A DNA stretch of 64,000 nt from NCBI GenBank assembly GCA_028829895.1, contig CM054182.1:87407546-87471545 (forward strand), in the 5' to 3' direction. Below the pieces are notes generated by a model. It saw only the letters and a list, made by a program, of their open reading frames with translations, made no database searches and was not told the origin of the DNA. Positions within the stretch are counted from its first letter, which is position 1. Each line of letters opens with the position of its first letter. Of the stretch, positions 44,620 through 58,000 are shown piece by piece. Source of the DNA: Sinotaia quadrata (lineage: Eukaryota > Mollusca > Gastropoda > Architaenioglossa > Viviparidae). Made by a program: the position numbers and the translations under genes.

Positions 44620-45350
44620 ACTTATTAAGATATTCTTTTCTGTTTGTCAAATATTGAATGGTGCTTATTATTATTAATTTGTATAATTTATGTGTCAGTT
44701 GTTTAGGAGCTGTCAGAATATACAAGTACATTTGGCAACAATCAAGAATTACATCAGCAGGAGGAATAACCATGAAAGTCAAAGCTGCACAATGTTCAAA
44801 GAATATAAAAATATACAGCTTTAGATTATTTTAAATGAAGATATAGTTTTAAAATTCCATTTTGTTAAGTATGATAAGGAAGGCCTGCTACAAAACCAAA
44901 AAGGATGAGGTTATAAGCATTTCTAAACAGAAAGCTAAACTCTTACAAGAAGAGAATTTTGCTTAGAATCACATTCTGTTACAGAAGCAGGTTAGTGAAG
45001 GGGAGGTTAATTGTGTCATACTAATGTCTGTTTGATGAGAAATATTACAGCACAACCATGACCTCAGTCCAGTGTCATGTTTCTCTTATCTCATAAATTC
45101 AAACAAGACATAACATTTATTAACAAACATAATTATATACAATATTTAAATTACAGAATAATCATTTGATTCCACTAAATTTAAATAATTTTTGGGGAAA
45201 TATTCACCTATATAACTTAATATAAAAATAAAACTGTTTTTAGTGAAAATTATTAGCACTAGAGCCCAGTAAAATTGATGCTAAACACATTAATAGTAAT
45301 AATAAGATATATAATATGGTCATTGATCAAATTAAAGTTTGTATTCTAAA
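44620..45350. other. Gene A 3' flank
   Basis: AT-rich sequence after the stop codon, probably including the 3' UTR. Several AATAAA-like words occur (for example near 45230), but none can be chosen as the real polyadenylation signal. Confidence 0.35.
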
Positions 45351-45354
45351 ATAA

Positions 45355-45445
45355 TGTCAAACAGACTGCCAGTTTTTAAAGCCCAAATGGATATGGTATT
45401 TCTGACTGCCAGTTTTTAAAAACCAAGTGGATATAGCATTTCTGT
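45355..45445. repeat. Direct repeat, about 52 bp, two copies
   Basis: gactgccagtttttaaa is followed by a.ccaa.tggatat in two adjacent copies. Confidence 0.85.
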
Positions 45446-45711
45446 TTAATGAAGAATGTATAGACTGCAATGTTTAGGGAAAGATTATTATTATGCTGAG
45501 CAAACTTGGCTGGCTTATATTCATGTTAATTAATTCATAAATATGTAACTGTCAGAGGCGTGTGGACTACTAATGTTGTAGGTTATTGGTGACAGCTTGT
45601 TATTGTGATTGTTTTATCATAGTGGTTTATGACGTGTCATCTCTTCCTTGAAAATTATGAGAAAGGTTCATTTACAAATGGTTACATTAACAGCCAGTGG
45701 CTGTTGCACAC

Positions 45712-45862
45712 AATGAGAGGAGCATTACATAGCTGTTTGTAGACCAGAGAGCATTACATTGCTGTTTGTAGACCAGAGAGCATTACATAGCTGTTTGTAG
45801 ACAGAGAGCATTACATAGCTGTTTGTAGACCAGGGAGCATTACATAGCTGTTTGAAGACCAG
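45712..45862. repeat. Minisatellite, about 29-32 bp unit, five copies
   Basis: Units of gagcattacatagctgtttg followed by tagaccaga, head to tail, near identical. Confidence 0.95.
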
Positions 45863-46464
45863 ACTGTAGTTTGTTGAGCTAAGAAGATTGTCTGGAGTGG
45901 TTTTATGTGGTCAAAATGCAGCTGAGTGTAATAAATCATTTACCCCTATCTACCAAGGATTACAGCATATTGGGATGAAAGTAACAGTCTGCTGCTATCA
46001 TTGCAGATTTTGACTTAAATAAATTTGCCCAATTGTCAGTGATAGTTCTGGGAAACCAGTATAACCAATTAGAAGCCACACTTCAATGGTAAATAGTTTT
46101 CTTACGCTTTTTGAACACAATCCATGAAACTCAGAATTTGTCATTTACTATTTGACAAAATATACATGAAGTTAGTTTGTGTGTGAGTGAGAGAGAGAGA
46201 GAGAGACATTCCCTGAAACATTATTAACTTGTACACATATTCAGGTGCATTGTTAATTTTAGAAAGAAAGTTTATTAAATAAATGCAAATTATACATATT
46301 CACAAAGTCTCGTTGTTTATTTGTTTTTATAGTTTTGTTGATTTTGTTTTTGTTGGGAGTAAAATTGGTTTAAATTGTAATTAGGGTTTGATGTTTTTCT
46401 TGTTGGATTTTTAGTATGGATGTTAATTGTAACATATGTTTGTATTGCACATAAGAAAAAAAAT

Positions 46465-46752
46465 TAGCCCTATATTCCTGTCTGACACACTCTTTTGTCT
46501 CACTAAGTTAGCCCTATATTCTTGTCTGATGCACTCTTTTGTCTCACTAAGTTAGCCCTATATTCCTGTATGATGCACTCTTTTGTCTCACTAAGTTAGC
46601 CCTATATTCCTGTCTGACGCACTCTTTTGTCTCACTGAATTAGCCCATATTCCTGTCTGACTCACTCTTTTGTCTCACTGAGTTAGCCCTATATTTCTGT
46701 CTGACGCACTCTTTTGTCTCACTGAGTTAGCCCTATATTCCTGTCTGACCTC
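46465..46752. repeat. Minisatellite, about 44-bp unit, six to seven copies
   Basis: Units contain ttagccctatattcctgtct, gacgcactcttttgtctcac and tgag. Highly homogeneous. Confidence 0.95.
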
Positions 46753-46848
46753 ATGCATGCATGTACTTCATCTGACATTTGCACTCTTCATCTGATGCTT
46801 ATATTACTAGTGCGCCACTCTCCCAAAATATATAATTATTATATATAT

Positions 46849-47020
46849 CAGGGGTGCACAAACCACAGCCCAAAACAGGGCTCTGTGCAGCCCCTGGAGG
46901 ACTTTATTTCATTGTTTGTGCCATTTTTTTTTCTACCGATCCATCCAAGTGCAACTGACTTATGGCTCTTCATGCATAATCAATTGGAAATTTGTCCCTT
47001 TAAAGGTTTGCGCACCCCTA
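46849..47020. mobile_element. Short hAT-type MITE, 172 bp, with 7/8-matching target duplication
   Basis: The left end is caggggtgcacaaacc; the right end ggtttgcgcacccct is its inverted repeat with one internal mismatch and a changed last base (a at 47020 where g is expected). The flanking 8-mers are atatatat (46841-46848) and atatttat (47021-47028). The interior is non-coding. Confidence 0.82.
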
Positions 47021-47469
47021 ATATTTATGGATCTTACCAACACAAATGAATTGCTTTTTGAATTTGGACAAAGTTGCATTTTAATATCTTCAAAAATCTT
47101 TCACCTTCAATGACTACGCATTTTTTTCTTTGGTTATTTTATTTCACATCCAATTCCTCTGCATATTCTTGCATCCTGCATAATCCATGTTTGTTTGTAT
47201 TGAACAGACAGTAAATGTCTGTTGTATGTGTGACTGAGTATTGAGTATTACAGTACATGGAACACAGTAAGCTTGTTTTATATTAAATTTAACTTATTGT
47301 TTATGTAGTATCGTAAATCGTTTATTTTTTTTCTAAATATTAATTGCTTTATAGATTATTAAAATTGATAATTATATTTTTATATTTCATGCAATCTTAT
47401 TGTATCAGATTTACAGTGTCTGTTATTTCACCATCATAGTTGTTTTTGTCAAATTGTCCAATAAAGTAC

Positions 47470-47685
47470 TTAATTATATAGGAGAAAAGGGTGCCAAAGT
47501 ACTCAATTATATAGTCTCTGAGCACAGGTGCTAAAATGCTCAATTATACTGACTGAGCACAAGATACTAAATTAATCAATTATACTGACTGAGCACAAGA
47601 TACTAAATTAGTCAATTATGCTGACTGAGCATAAGATACTAAATTAGTCAATTGTACAGGCTGAGCATAAAATGCTAAGAGCAAT
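47470..47685. repeat. Minisatellite, about 40-bp unit, four to five copies
   Basis: Units with gactgagcacaagatactaa and attagtcaattat, more diverged at both ends. Confidence 0.85.
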
Positions 47686-47884
47686 GAGCTTACACAACAA
47701 TGGAAAATAGAAACATTAATAATCTTATAACAATGGCACATCTTATTAACTAAATTACTAGTATATGGACTGTCATGATCCTATCCATTTCAATTTTAAT
47801 TCCCTTCTCAACAATGCATCTGTAAAGATACAACTCTAGTAATGCATGTTTATTTTTTCAAGTCTTATATTAATGTGTGCTAGA

Positions 47885-48368
47885 TTGCTACTGTACACTT
47901 GTGTGTTAACTGTGCACTACTATACACTTGTGTGTTAAGTGTGCACTACTGTATACTTGTGTGTAATTTTGCACTACTGTACAATTGTGTGTTAATGCAT
48001 TACAAAGTACATTGTGAGTATTTGTGCACTGTATACTTGTGTATAACTGTGCACTACTGTGTACTTGTGTGTAATTGCGCACACTACTGTACATTTGTGT
48101 TAAGTGTAAACTTGTGTATGTTGTGCACTAATGTACACTTGTGTATGTTAATTGTTCACTGCTTTGAAATTGTATGTTAATTGTGCACTGCTGTACACTT
48201 GCAAGTTAATTGTGTGCTACTGTACGCCTGTTTGTAATTGTGCACTACAGTACACTTGTATGTTAATTGTGCACTGCTGTACACTTGCAAATTAATTGTG
48301 TGCTACTGTACACCTGTTTGTAATTGTGCACTACAGTACACTTGTATGTTAATTGTGCACAATGTAAT
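47885..48368. repeat. Minisatellite, about 28-30 bp unit, about 16 copies
   Basis: Units of gtgcactactgtacacttgt plus gtgttaatt. The right part shows a higher-order repeat: the pair around 48185-48255 is repeated at 48263-48360. Cysteine-rich open frames on both strands here are artefacts. Confidence 0.93.
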
Positions 48369-48974
48369 GTTTATTTTGTATGATACTCTGTATGCATAGT
48401 TACTATTTAAAGCAATTAGAGCTGACTTTATTTTTAAACAATGTACAGCCTTATACAAATAATGTCAGCATTATTATTTCAATATGTGTTTTTAAAAAAT
48501 TAAATTGTTACTATCTAGGCTCATATATTGACAAAAAAATACAAAACTGTACAAGGAAGATTATGCAAATCTCAGAATGGTACAAATTGATTTTTTTTTC
48601 CTTCTTCCTTAAAAGTTGTAATCTCCAAAATACATTTCTATGACTGTGCATTGAGATGAGATGCAACTCACCATAACTCTTTAGTTAAAATTAAATTATG
48701 ATAAAATTTAATGTGAAACCAAAATTTAAAAGCGAAGCACTTTGAACCTGGACATACTAATATTTACAATGTTAAGGTAATTGTTTAATCTTCCCATTAA
48801 ACACTGCTAATGAATTGCATGATCTGCCATCTGCTGACAAAAAATTCCATAGACAAATTATATCAGGGAAAAATGAATTAAGTTGCAATTCCCTGTCAAA
48901 GAATGTTTGGATTAAGGTTTTGTTCACAGATTAATGTTTGTTCACAGGTTTCTGTATTGAGGAAAATGAGATAA

Positions 48975-49690
48975 AGAGATATTTATACAAGTTGATCTTC
49001 TCTTGAAAGGGATCCAACTTTATTTTTAGCTCTAAATTCTTGGAGGGGAGACCACAAGAAACTTCTAAGCACATCAGTAAGAGTATATCTAGGGTCATAT
49101 TTATTGTTTACAACAAATCTGGCAGCATACCTTGTATATCTTTTAATGTGCAAGATCTCATACATATTCCATCACAGTTCTAACAAAAGCTTGGACTGTT
49201 TTTTGTTGTTGTTTGTTTGTGATAATCTAGGACATCCTTGGATGTTGTAATGTAACACTAGCAAGTTAATGTATTATTTTTAAGGTATTTAGCCTCAGAT
49301 ATATACTCATTATGAATAAAGTAATCATTTAAAAGTGGTGATCTTGTATTGATTATTCTAATAACTTGATATATTTTAAATGAAACTCCATTATGCCAAT
49401 TCCTTTTCAAATCCTTGTAGTTTATTCATGTCTTGTACTACATTTTTTCTTTTAAAAAAAATCTGCATAACAATTACCAACAGTCTGATTTTAGAACAAC
49501 TGGAAATGTTTTGAAGCATATCGTTAATATAAATTTTAAAAAGCAGAAGACCATAGAGGACACCAGGTCTAACTGGTATAGATGGTTCCTGCAGTAACAC
49601 GTATTATATATGAGCGAATATTGGAATATTTGATATACCTTAGCTTGTAAGCAAATTAAAGATAGCTCTGAGAGGTACTCTATCAAGGGG
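48975..49690 (-). pseudogene. Decayed non-LTR retrotransposon (LINE) reverse-transcriptase remnant
   Basis: On the minus strand, an upstream frame gives RPGVLYGLLLFKIYINDMLQ followed by SKIRLL and MNKLQGFEKELA. This corresponds to the GVPQGSVLGPLLFLIYINDL and W...W regions of Jockey/CR1-like ORF2. Downstream, RYAARFVVNN, LTDVLRSFLWSPLQEFRAKN and KVGSLSREDQLV match the C-terminal block of the same class (R.ARFV...L..L.W..L..RR). The catalytic F-A-D-D motif is destroyed. Both ends are lost. It lies between genes A and B. Confidence 0.82.
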
Positions 49691-50846
49691 AGCTACTCTC
49701 GTATAGTAATAGTACAGTAACTATTTCTGTTATCAAAACAACTTATAAGAATGATAGCAAAATATGTCAGTGATAATTAGTTTAATACTATAAGGAATTA
49801 CTTAGAATAGATATATACCTATGGTGTGAGTAGTGCAGCTTTTATAAATTCGTTGATTGAACAAAAATCTCATACTATTATTTATTAAATAGGAAAAACC
49901 TACTTTCTTTTCTTAAATTACCGAGCTAGCGAAATTTTAGTTGTTAAAGATTGAAATAAATAGGGCGTACACAACATTAAACATCTTTATCAGAAATTTT
50001 ACTTTCTTTTACTGAAAATTATTTCTTCTATTGTAATTTTTATTGTTCATTGTTCTATAAATATATTTTTCTTTATTTTGTGACAGGTAACTATTTGTTT
50101 ACGTTTTAACTACTATGTCGGCAGCACTCTCATTGATAATAAACAGAAATAGGATTTCTTAACCTTATGTCACGTTTCCCAGAAAAAACGCAGGAAATAC
50201 CCAGTTTAATTTTGTGTTTAATAAAGATTAGTTAGAAGTTTTAACTCACTAATTCGTTTTGTGGCCAGGATGGCAGGAAGCAATATTTAATTCGAAGAGA
50301 AATCCACTTAGGTATTGAGATGAGGTTCAGTAAACTTTGATTAAATTTAAATTTAGAAATAAAATTTTGTATTATAATTTGGCTTATCAACTTATCAAAC
50401 TGTAAATTAAGTAGAATTTTATATACATGTACATTATTTTATAATCAGAGATTGTTTTTCTTTAAAGCCTATAAATAAATATATAGATTTGTGTTATTGT
50501 TACAGTTTAACACAATATAGCATTAGTCACATAGAATTATTTAATTATCTTGGACTAAAATAGATATCTGATAGGTGTTTCAACAAATGAATGTTTAATG
50601 AATTGTCTGGTTCCTTAACAGAACACTCAGGATTATTTCTTTTATTACTTTATTAGTTTTAAAGAATTTTGAATTGGCACTTGACCAGTTAAATTCAGAA
50701 CAAGAAAAAATTGCTTTTAGTTTCTTATAAATTCTTAATAAGATCTGTATTAAAAGTCTTCCTTTTTATTTCTCATATTCAGAATAGTAAAAGTTGAAAA
50801 ACAGTATCAGAATTTTAAGACAGTCTGTGATTTTAGTCAAAGAAAT

Positions 50847-52010
50847 ATGGAATCTTACATTCAGGATGAGAAACAAGAAGATTCAGTGGTTAAAAACTCA
50901 TTTTACAACATAGATATCTCAGTAGTAGATAGCAATGTGTACCCATTACAGTCAGCACAAATTCACCTATTTCCTCAGTCAGATATTCTTCATTCTGGTT
51001 GTGAAACTGAAAGTGTCAGTGAAGGGCAAATTAATTCTTCAGTTGAGGCTCAGCAATCAGATCATTCTTCTCAGACATCAACCATCTCTTCAGTAAATAT
51101 TAGTTCTCAGACTGAGGTCTCTGTATCATTGTACAATCAGATTTTAAATCAAAGTTCTCATTTGCCAAAGTCAGACTTTCATTCTCAAAGTACAGTCTTA
51201 TCGGAAAACCAGCCTTTGGACTACAGTATGAATATGTTTCAAAATTTCCAATCTGGAAATGAAAATGAGAACAGTATAACAGTGGTGCCTGATTGTATAT
51301 CAGTGTCACGATCAGAATTGATATGGCTTGTCCAGGAAACTTTGATTGCACAGACTATGCATAACTTCTATAAGTACATAAACATGAAGCAGAGAGCTCA
51401 AGATGATGCAAGAATAAAGGAGATGAAGGAGATTATTTTGCCAAACATTTCTTTATCTCAAAAAGATAAACAGCTTGTCTGTTTATCTGGCATTCAAAGC
51501 AAAGAGGCTCAAATTTTTCGCTTTGATAAACATCCATTTGAACATCCTCAGAATAGTACCTACAAATCCACAGCTTCGGCAGTTCACCAAGATGTGAGCC
51601 AGAAAAATAGCATCTTAAGCAGCTGTGCTTCTCACTCCCTTGTTTCAGATGGAGATAGTTTTCAGCTTCCAAGTCAACTTGGCCTTGATGGAGACTCATC
51701 TCTAAACTGTGAGAATGCTAATAGAGCAACTGAAGAAGCTGTACCACAAGCCGTGGTTGGAACTGTCTCTAGCAGAAGTTTGGGAGCTGTAGCAAATGTC
51801 CCACCAGTTAGACTAGAAAACATCCCAACAGATTCTATTTTAGAGGAAGCAAGATTGTTGTCTGAGGGAGTTATTCAGCATGAAGATCATGAGGAAAGTG
51901 TAGGAGTGTCTCAGGAGGAATTTGAGAAGACGGCCGAGGAGCTTGAAAAGACCAAGCGCTTTTTGCACAAACTTACAACAAATGGGGGTATTAGTCCTGT
52001 GAATCTTGAT
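50847..52010 (+). CDS. Gene B exon 1 (388 codons, Ser/Gln-rich)
   Basis: Open from ATG 50847 (MESYIQDEKQEDSVVKNSF). An acceptor (tttctcatattcag, ending 50782) precedes it. The donor is GTAAGT from 52011, phase 0. The last 130 residues are homologous to gene A exon 1, ending with EEFEKTAEELEKTKRFLHKL. Right after the exon, tgtaagtattattacagaca occurs twice (about 52010 and 52046), a short duplication of the donor region. Confidence 0.9.
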
Positions 52011-55000
52011 GTAAGTATTATTACAGACAACTAATTATTATTAAGTTGTAAGTATTATTACAGACAACAAGAAAATCCAACCAGATATTGGTTATTATTA
52101 ATGTTTATTCAGATGCTGTAATAAGAATGCATAATATATTAAGCTTTGTTCTTAGTCAGACATGATCAGTGAATTTGTTTGGGGTATTAAACTTAATTGT
52201 TTAATTGTGTAATATTTTTTTGCTTTGATATATATAATTGCTTGTTAGAATCAATATTCATTGAATATAAATATAAATCTTAAGTTAAAAACTTAAATAA
52301 TGACCAGTTACTGAATTAATCAGCATTTATTCTAGCCTTTTTATTATCTTTCTCTTATTCTTTAGACAACAGTGACCAAAAGATCAATGTTATTTTAGGC
52401 TGAAAAATAGTTTATAAATTTTACATAAACAAATATGTAATTGCCATCATTAACACATACATAAAGCCAATATTGTCATTTTTCAATGCAAACAATAGGA
52501 AAAACATTTTTTTAAATTTATATTTTATTATATAAAATACAGCTGTCACAAGTTTAATATGTTGAAACTAATTTTCAACATAATATAATCAAAGTTTCAA
52601 CTCTGTTTTTTATTAATTAATTAATTAAAATGAATGAATGCATTTGTAAATGAATCGCCATTGGCGACTTATGAGAAAAACTTTTTAAAACTGAAATTAT
52701 ATATATGGCAAAACTATCATTATATACCCAGCTTTTCCAGAGTAAAAAAAAGCTTAACTGAACTTTTAATAGCTTTTGACAGTTGAAAAAGAAATAAGAT
52801 TTATTTAATAATTAATTAGTTTTATATAAATATGTATAAATATTTTTTATTCAAAGATTATTATTTAATTAATGTTACTGAGCACTTCTACATTTGCTGC
52901 ATGTCTTTCCAACCAAGGCAAATACCAAAAAGATTATGTGGACTGCCTGCTCTTGAACATCCTATATACAGTTGTGAAAATGAAGACTCCTCTAGTTGCT
53001 TGGTTTTTTCCTGTTGTCTTATGGTGGCCTGTCTTGCTTGGCTAGGACTAGGAGTCTTTTGGCACTTACTGTCTGCTTGGCTTGGAGTCTTTTGGCACTT
53101 ATGTCTGCCTCCTGTTGTTGTATAGTTTCTCTTGATCGTTTTAGTCTGTTACCTAGTTTCTCTTTGTTCTTATGTTTCCTGCTGTCTCACAATGATCTGT
53201 CTGTTTACTTGGGCTGGGAGTCTTAAGTGTTAACAACTTAACTGCAAGAAATATCACAGACACAGATACACATACACAGGCATACACCGTTGATGGTAAT
53301 CTTATGCTTGAAATATTACAGTATATTATTCATGAAACAATTGCAGATGTCTGTGTAATTTTTGTCTTGCAAAGAGAAGAGATATAATCAACCATGTATA
53401 CAAATATTTTAATGTGAGCAAATTTTATTTTAAAGTAAATCATGCATTATCTCAAGCAAGCTTAGCATCAAGCATCCCAGTATAGTATAGTATATAATAT
53501 AGTATTGTCATTTAATGTAATTTAATGGTTCTAACTTTCTAAGCAATAACTACTTGCTTTAAATTATCTTTAAAAAAGAAAAAGAATAACATGAATGCTA
53601 TTTATATCATTCTTGAGAATAATTCCTAAAGTTGAAATATTTTACAAACCACTTTCAAGACTTCAAGTTTAACATTGTCAACATTGCCCCTCTAAGATTC
53701 AGTGCCAGATGTCCTCAGTGCATAACCTTGGGTACAATGGGTGCCATGTCCACAATTGACTAGCCAGCTTGTTCATAATATGGCATTGGTTAGTGGTCCC
53801 ATCAGGCCAGGATTTTCCTGGCATTCATGACTTGACATGAAATGTTGAGCATGCCCTACGATGTGAAATCGTACTGCAGGAGTTGTAATAATGCTTGATA
53901 ATTTTGTTTTTTGATTTTGTTTTGCTGCTTACTCTTTGGTTTTTCTATGTTTTTCAAGTATTGCCATTGGTGTATTTGCGCACACTTGAGAAACTGCTGT
54001 TTTATACATTTTTCTACTTTATCCCTTTCAGTATTGCATTTTCATACAGTTTTGGTAATAGAATTGGGATAATTTAGTAATATTTAAATTTTAAAAAACT
54101 GGGAATTGTTAAGATGATGATATCATCAAAAACTTAATAATTTTTATTTATTTATTTTAATGCTGTCAGATTGTAGTGTTGAGTTTTTATTGAGAACTTT
54201 TTCTCCTCTCTCCAGGAGTTAATTCATTTGAGAGAGAAAGTCAAGCAGCTACAAGAAGAAAATCGACATCTCTTACAAGAAAATAAAAACAAAACCACAG
54301 ACTTTGTACAGCTAGTAGGTGATCACAATCATGAGCAGCTTATTGCTACATTAAAAAAGGTAAACTGTTTCCACTTAATCATCATAATTGTTGGTTTACT
54401 GTGATTTCAGGGGTAAGCACATTTCTGTGTATATTAATAGCTACTTATGTAAGTTGTATGCTTCATAATATATATTTAACATAACCAAATAGCCTACTTC
54501 AGTATAATATTTACAGACTTAAGACTTAAATTGTAGTATGTGTTGTATATATTCCGATAATGTAAACAATGTCTAATTGTAGTATGTGTTGTATATATTC
54601 CGATAATGTAAACAATGTCTAATTGTAGTATGTGTTGTATATATTCCGATAATGTAAACAATGTCTAGCCTGAAAGAATAACTCTTAATATTTAAAACAT
54701 TTTAGAATCCCAGAACCAAAGATTTATGAATTATGATGCTTCTATCAGGTAATAAAACATCTTGATACAGTTATCTTCAAGTTTTAAGGAGAAATACAAC
54801 TCTAAAATTTGTATTAGGTAGATATATATCTGTTAATAAACATGCTTACACAAATGCAATGCTGAGAGAAAAATATGCGAGAAACATAATTTCTTGTATG
54901 AAATAAATTACCTTTTATTATTTGTACATTTTTGTTATCAGTTTTTACTCACTGTTCTAATTTGTACTTTTATTTCTCCCATTTTAATCTGTACCATGCA

Positions 55001-58000
55001 CTTGACAAGATTTATGTTATGTTGGTCACATCATTGTCATATCACTGTTTAATACAATCAACTACACTCCCATAGCATAGGTCAAGATAGCAATCATTAT
55101 CCAAGTTTTGCATTGTCATTAGTGTCATAATAAAGTGATACTTATTTTAATAAATAACGTGCTTTTCATTCAAAATATAACTTTTTTTCCAAATTCCTAT
55201 GGTTTGTTCTTATATTGCGTTCACATTTGTTTAGTTAATCTGTTCTTAAGTTTTTTTTCAAGTCATTAACAGGCTGTCATTTAGGTTTAAATTCAATCAT
55301 TAATCATCATATTAATCTATGAAGAAAACTGAGCAGTGAACTTATATTTTCTATTTTACTTGATTAAAGATGGCATAGTACTTTAACTTCATGGGGAGGG
55401 TTTGTTACAAAAGCATTTTCAAGGATATATCCCCTTCATAGAAAATATTTGTGTGATTGAATAGTAGAAGTAGTCTACTGGGCACATTTTTGAGATAATT
55501 TTGTTTTAAATTTATTCTCTACCGCCTTATATTTGTTGTTATTGATATAAATTGAACTGTGGTAACATGCAACAAGTATGAATGCATGACCTTTTAAGCT
55601 ACTAATTAAACATTTTATTCATGGTTTTTGCAGTTTACTGTAATGATACACTAATAAGACACAACCTAAAACTACTGCAATAAAGGAGTATAACTCCTGA
55701 CAGCATTTTTAGACTTAGGCATCTAAAAGAACTTTGCAATTTTAATACAATTACTTAACTAGGAAAGTTCCTTTCCCATTAAACAAAAAATATGCACAGA
55801 AATATGTTTTTATGAGCAAAATTCATGTCAGTTGCCTTCATTAAATGACTCTGCTTTATTCATAGCAATCAACATAGCATTGTTGTGTACGTTCTCATTG
55901 CCAAGAACTGACCTTTTATTTCTTTGCTTCTTTTTTTTACATTTCTTTATTTTAATTTTGTCTCTTTGCCATTTTTCCAACATCCTAATATCCTTGTGTT
56001 CAAAGGAAAAGAAAATAATCAAACATTTTTTCTTTAATTCATGTTTTACCTTTTAATATATATATATATATTTAATTTCAGCTTTACTTTTCTGTATCTG
56101 AAAATGATGAGCCATTTCAAATTTATCATTTTAGCCAGCATTTAAGCCAATTTTACATTTTAAAAAATTACTTTATTTGATGAAAGTGGGTAGCAAATCA
56201 CTCTGTTATAACCACATTAAACAAAATTTTAGTGAAAATTATCATCACAATATAAAACCAATCACTAAGGTCTATTTGATGGGACTGATACCAACTCCTT
56301 TAACAATTAATGACAGTTTCTTTGCTCTCTACTCTTTCCTTTAATTAAACAAGCAAATACTAGATACTATGGTGGGGAGTGAATTCCTTAGTTTTTTTTT
56401 CTAAAAACAATAATACATTACTAATTATTCATCCAGTATTGCAGTCAGTATTATTTCCAGACAGCAAACAAAAGACATAGGAAAATTGTTTTAAGCATGA
56501 ATTTTATGTCACATAAAAAAATTGCATTATAAACATTCATTTGTATAGTGTGATTTGAGAAAAAAGAAACAAAACATGCCCCATCTCATACATATGACAC
56601 TCTCTCTCATGCACATAGTTTCTCTACTCTTTTTGCAAGTTATTAATGAAATTATTTTACTAATAGAGTATTATTCAGCAAATTAATCTGAACACATTTT
56701 ACTAAATATATTAAGTTGTACTTGAGCTACTGTATTTTATATGGTTTTAATTAGGAGTTTTAACCAGTGCCAAATTTATATTTTATATAGTACTATAATT
56801 TTATCCTTAAAGTTAACATTATTGGTTGAGACTTCAGAAAGCCCCAAATAAGTGGAGAATAGCATTTTGGAAGCAGTAAGGTCTTTGCAGAGTTATAGAA
56901 ATTGCATTATTAGTCTCAACAATATTATGGAAATTAACATTTAATAAACTTTAAGATACAGTGTGAATTAAAAAAATATACATCATAGATTAATAAAAGT
57001 TTCATATTCAGATTTAAGTTTTTAACTTTTTTAATTTTTATTTTTCAGTTGAACAAAAAGAATGATATGAATAATGACATTGTGGATGCTTTGAACAAAA
57101 AAGTGCAAGCCTTGCAGACCGAAAACAATCAGCTTAAAGCTCATTTGGAGCCACAATCCTTAAATAAAACTGGAGCTCACTCACAGGTATGCAAATTAAC
57201 AAACAAAAATAATAGTTTTAATTATTTCCAGCATGTAAATTAAAAGATTAAAAAATACATAAATTTTATATTTTGAAAGTAAAAAGAATGAACTTACAGA
57301 GTGGTGACACTTGATATTAATTACATTTATTGTTTATTACTATAAATATTGGCATTTTTTAATCCATAATTTATCAGTCTACAAATTCATTTTGAGAGAT
57401 AGCAAATTTCCAATCGTTTTCCTATTTCTTACCAAAATTGAATTTAGATTTGAACATTTGGTATGGCTTGTATAATCACAGGTTTTGATTTTAGACTGTT
57501 AACATTTTTAATTATGCAAACGATATAGATATGATTGTATTTAATTTGTTTCCTTTTATCTTATAATATCATTTCCTTTTATCTTATAATATCATTTAGA
57601 GGATCATTATTGACAATTTTATTTAAATTTCTTCATATACATACATATTTGAATGTGCATGCACTTTTTAAAATCAAAACTGCTCACTTGGACTGCACAT
57701 ATGTGCTCTCAAGTCAAGGGAGTTATTATATTTCTGTGGATATACATCACTTATCCAGTTAAAAAAATTGTTTGTACTAGGCATTCAATCAGTTGTCTTT
57801 CACGTGGTTCATTCAGTCTGTTAGGCACATTATTAAAATTAATTGAGAACTTTTTGTATGCCTACATCTTCAATTCTACGAAACCTAAATGACTGAAATA
57901 ATCACACCGACACCAAGACAAAAAGTTAAAATAGACAAAAACAAGGGTGGGATGGGGGGAACAAGTTTCAGTGTTACCATCTGATATTTAAAACAACCTA

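Noticed and set aside
47899..48180. Cysteine-rich 93-codon frame resembling a small secreted protein
   Set aside because: The cysteine pattern comes directly from the 29-bp repeat tgtgcactactgtac. No signal peptide logic, and the reverse strand is open as well.
52832..53226. Hydrophobic frames in gene B intron 1 as a membrane protein
   Set aside because: Two overlapping frames in different phases arise from a small ctt/ggc-rich duplication; no homology and they interrupt nothing.
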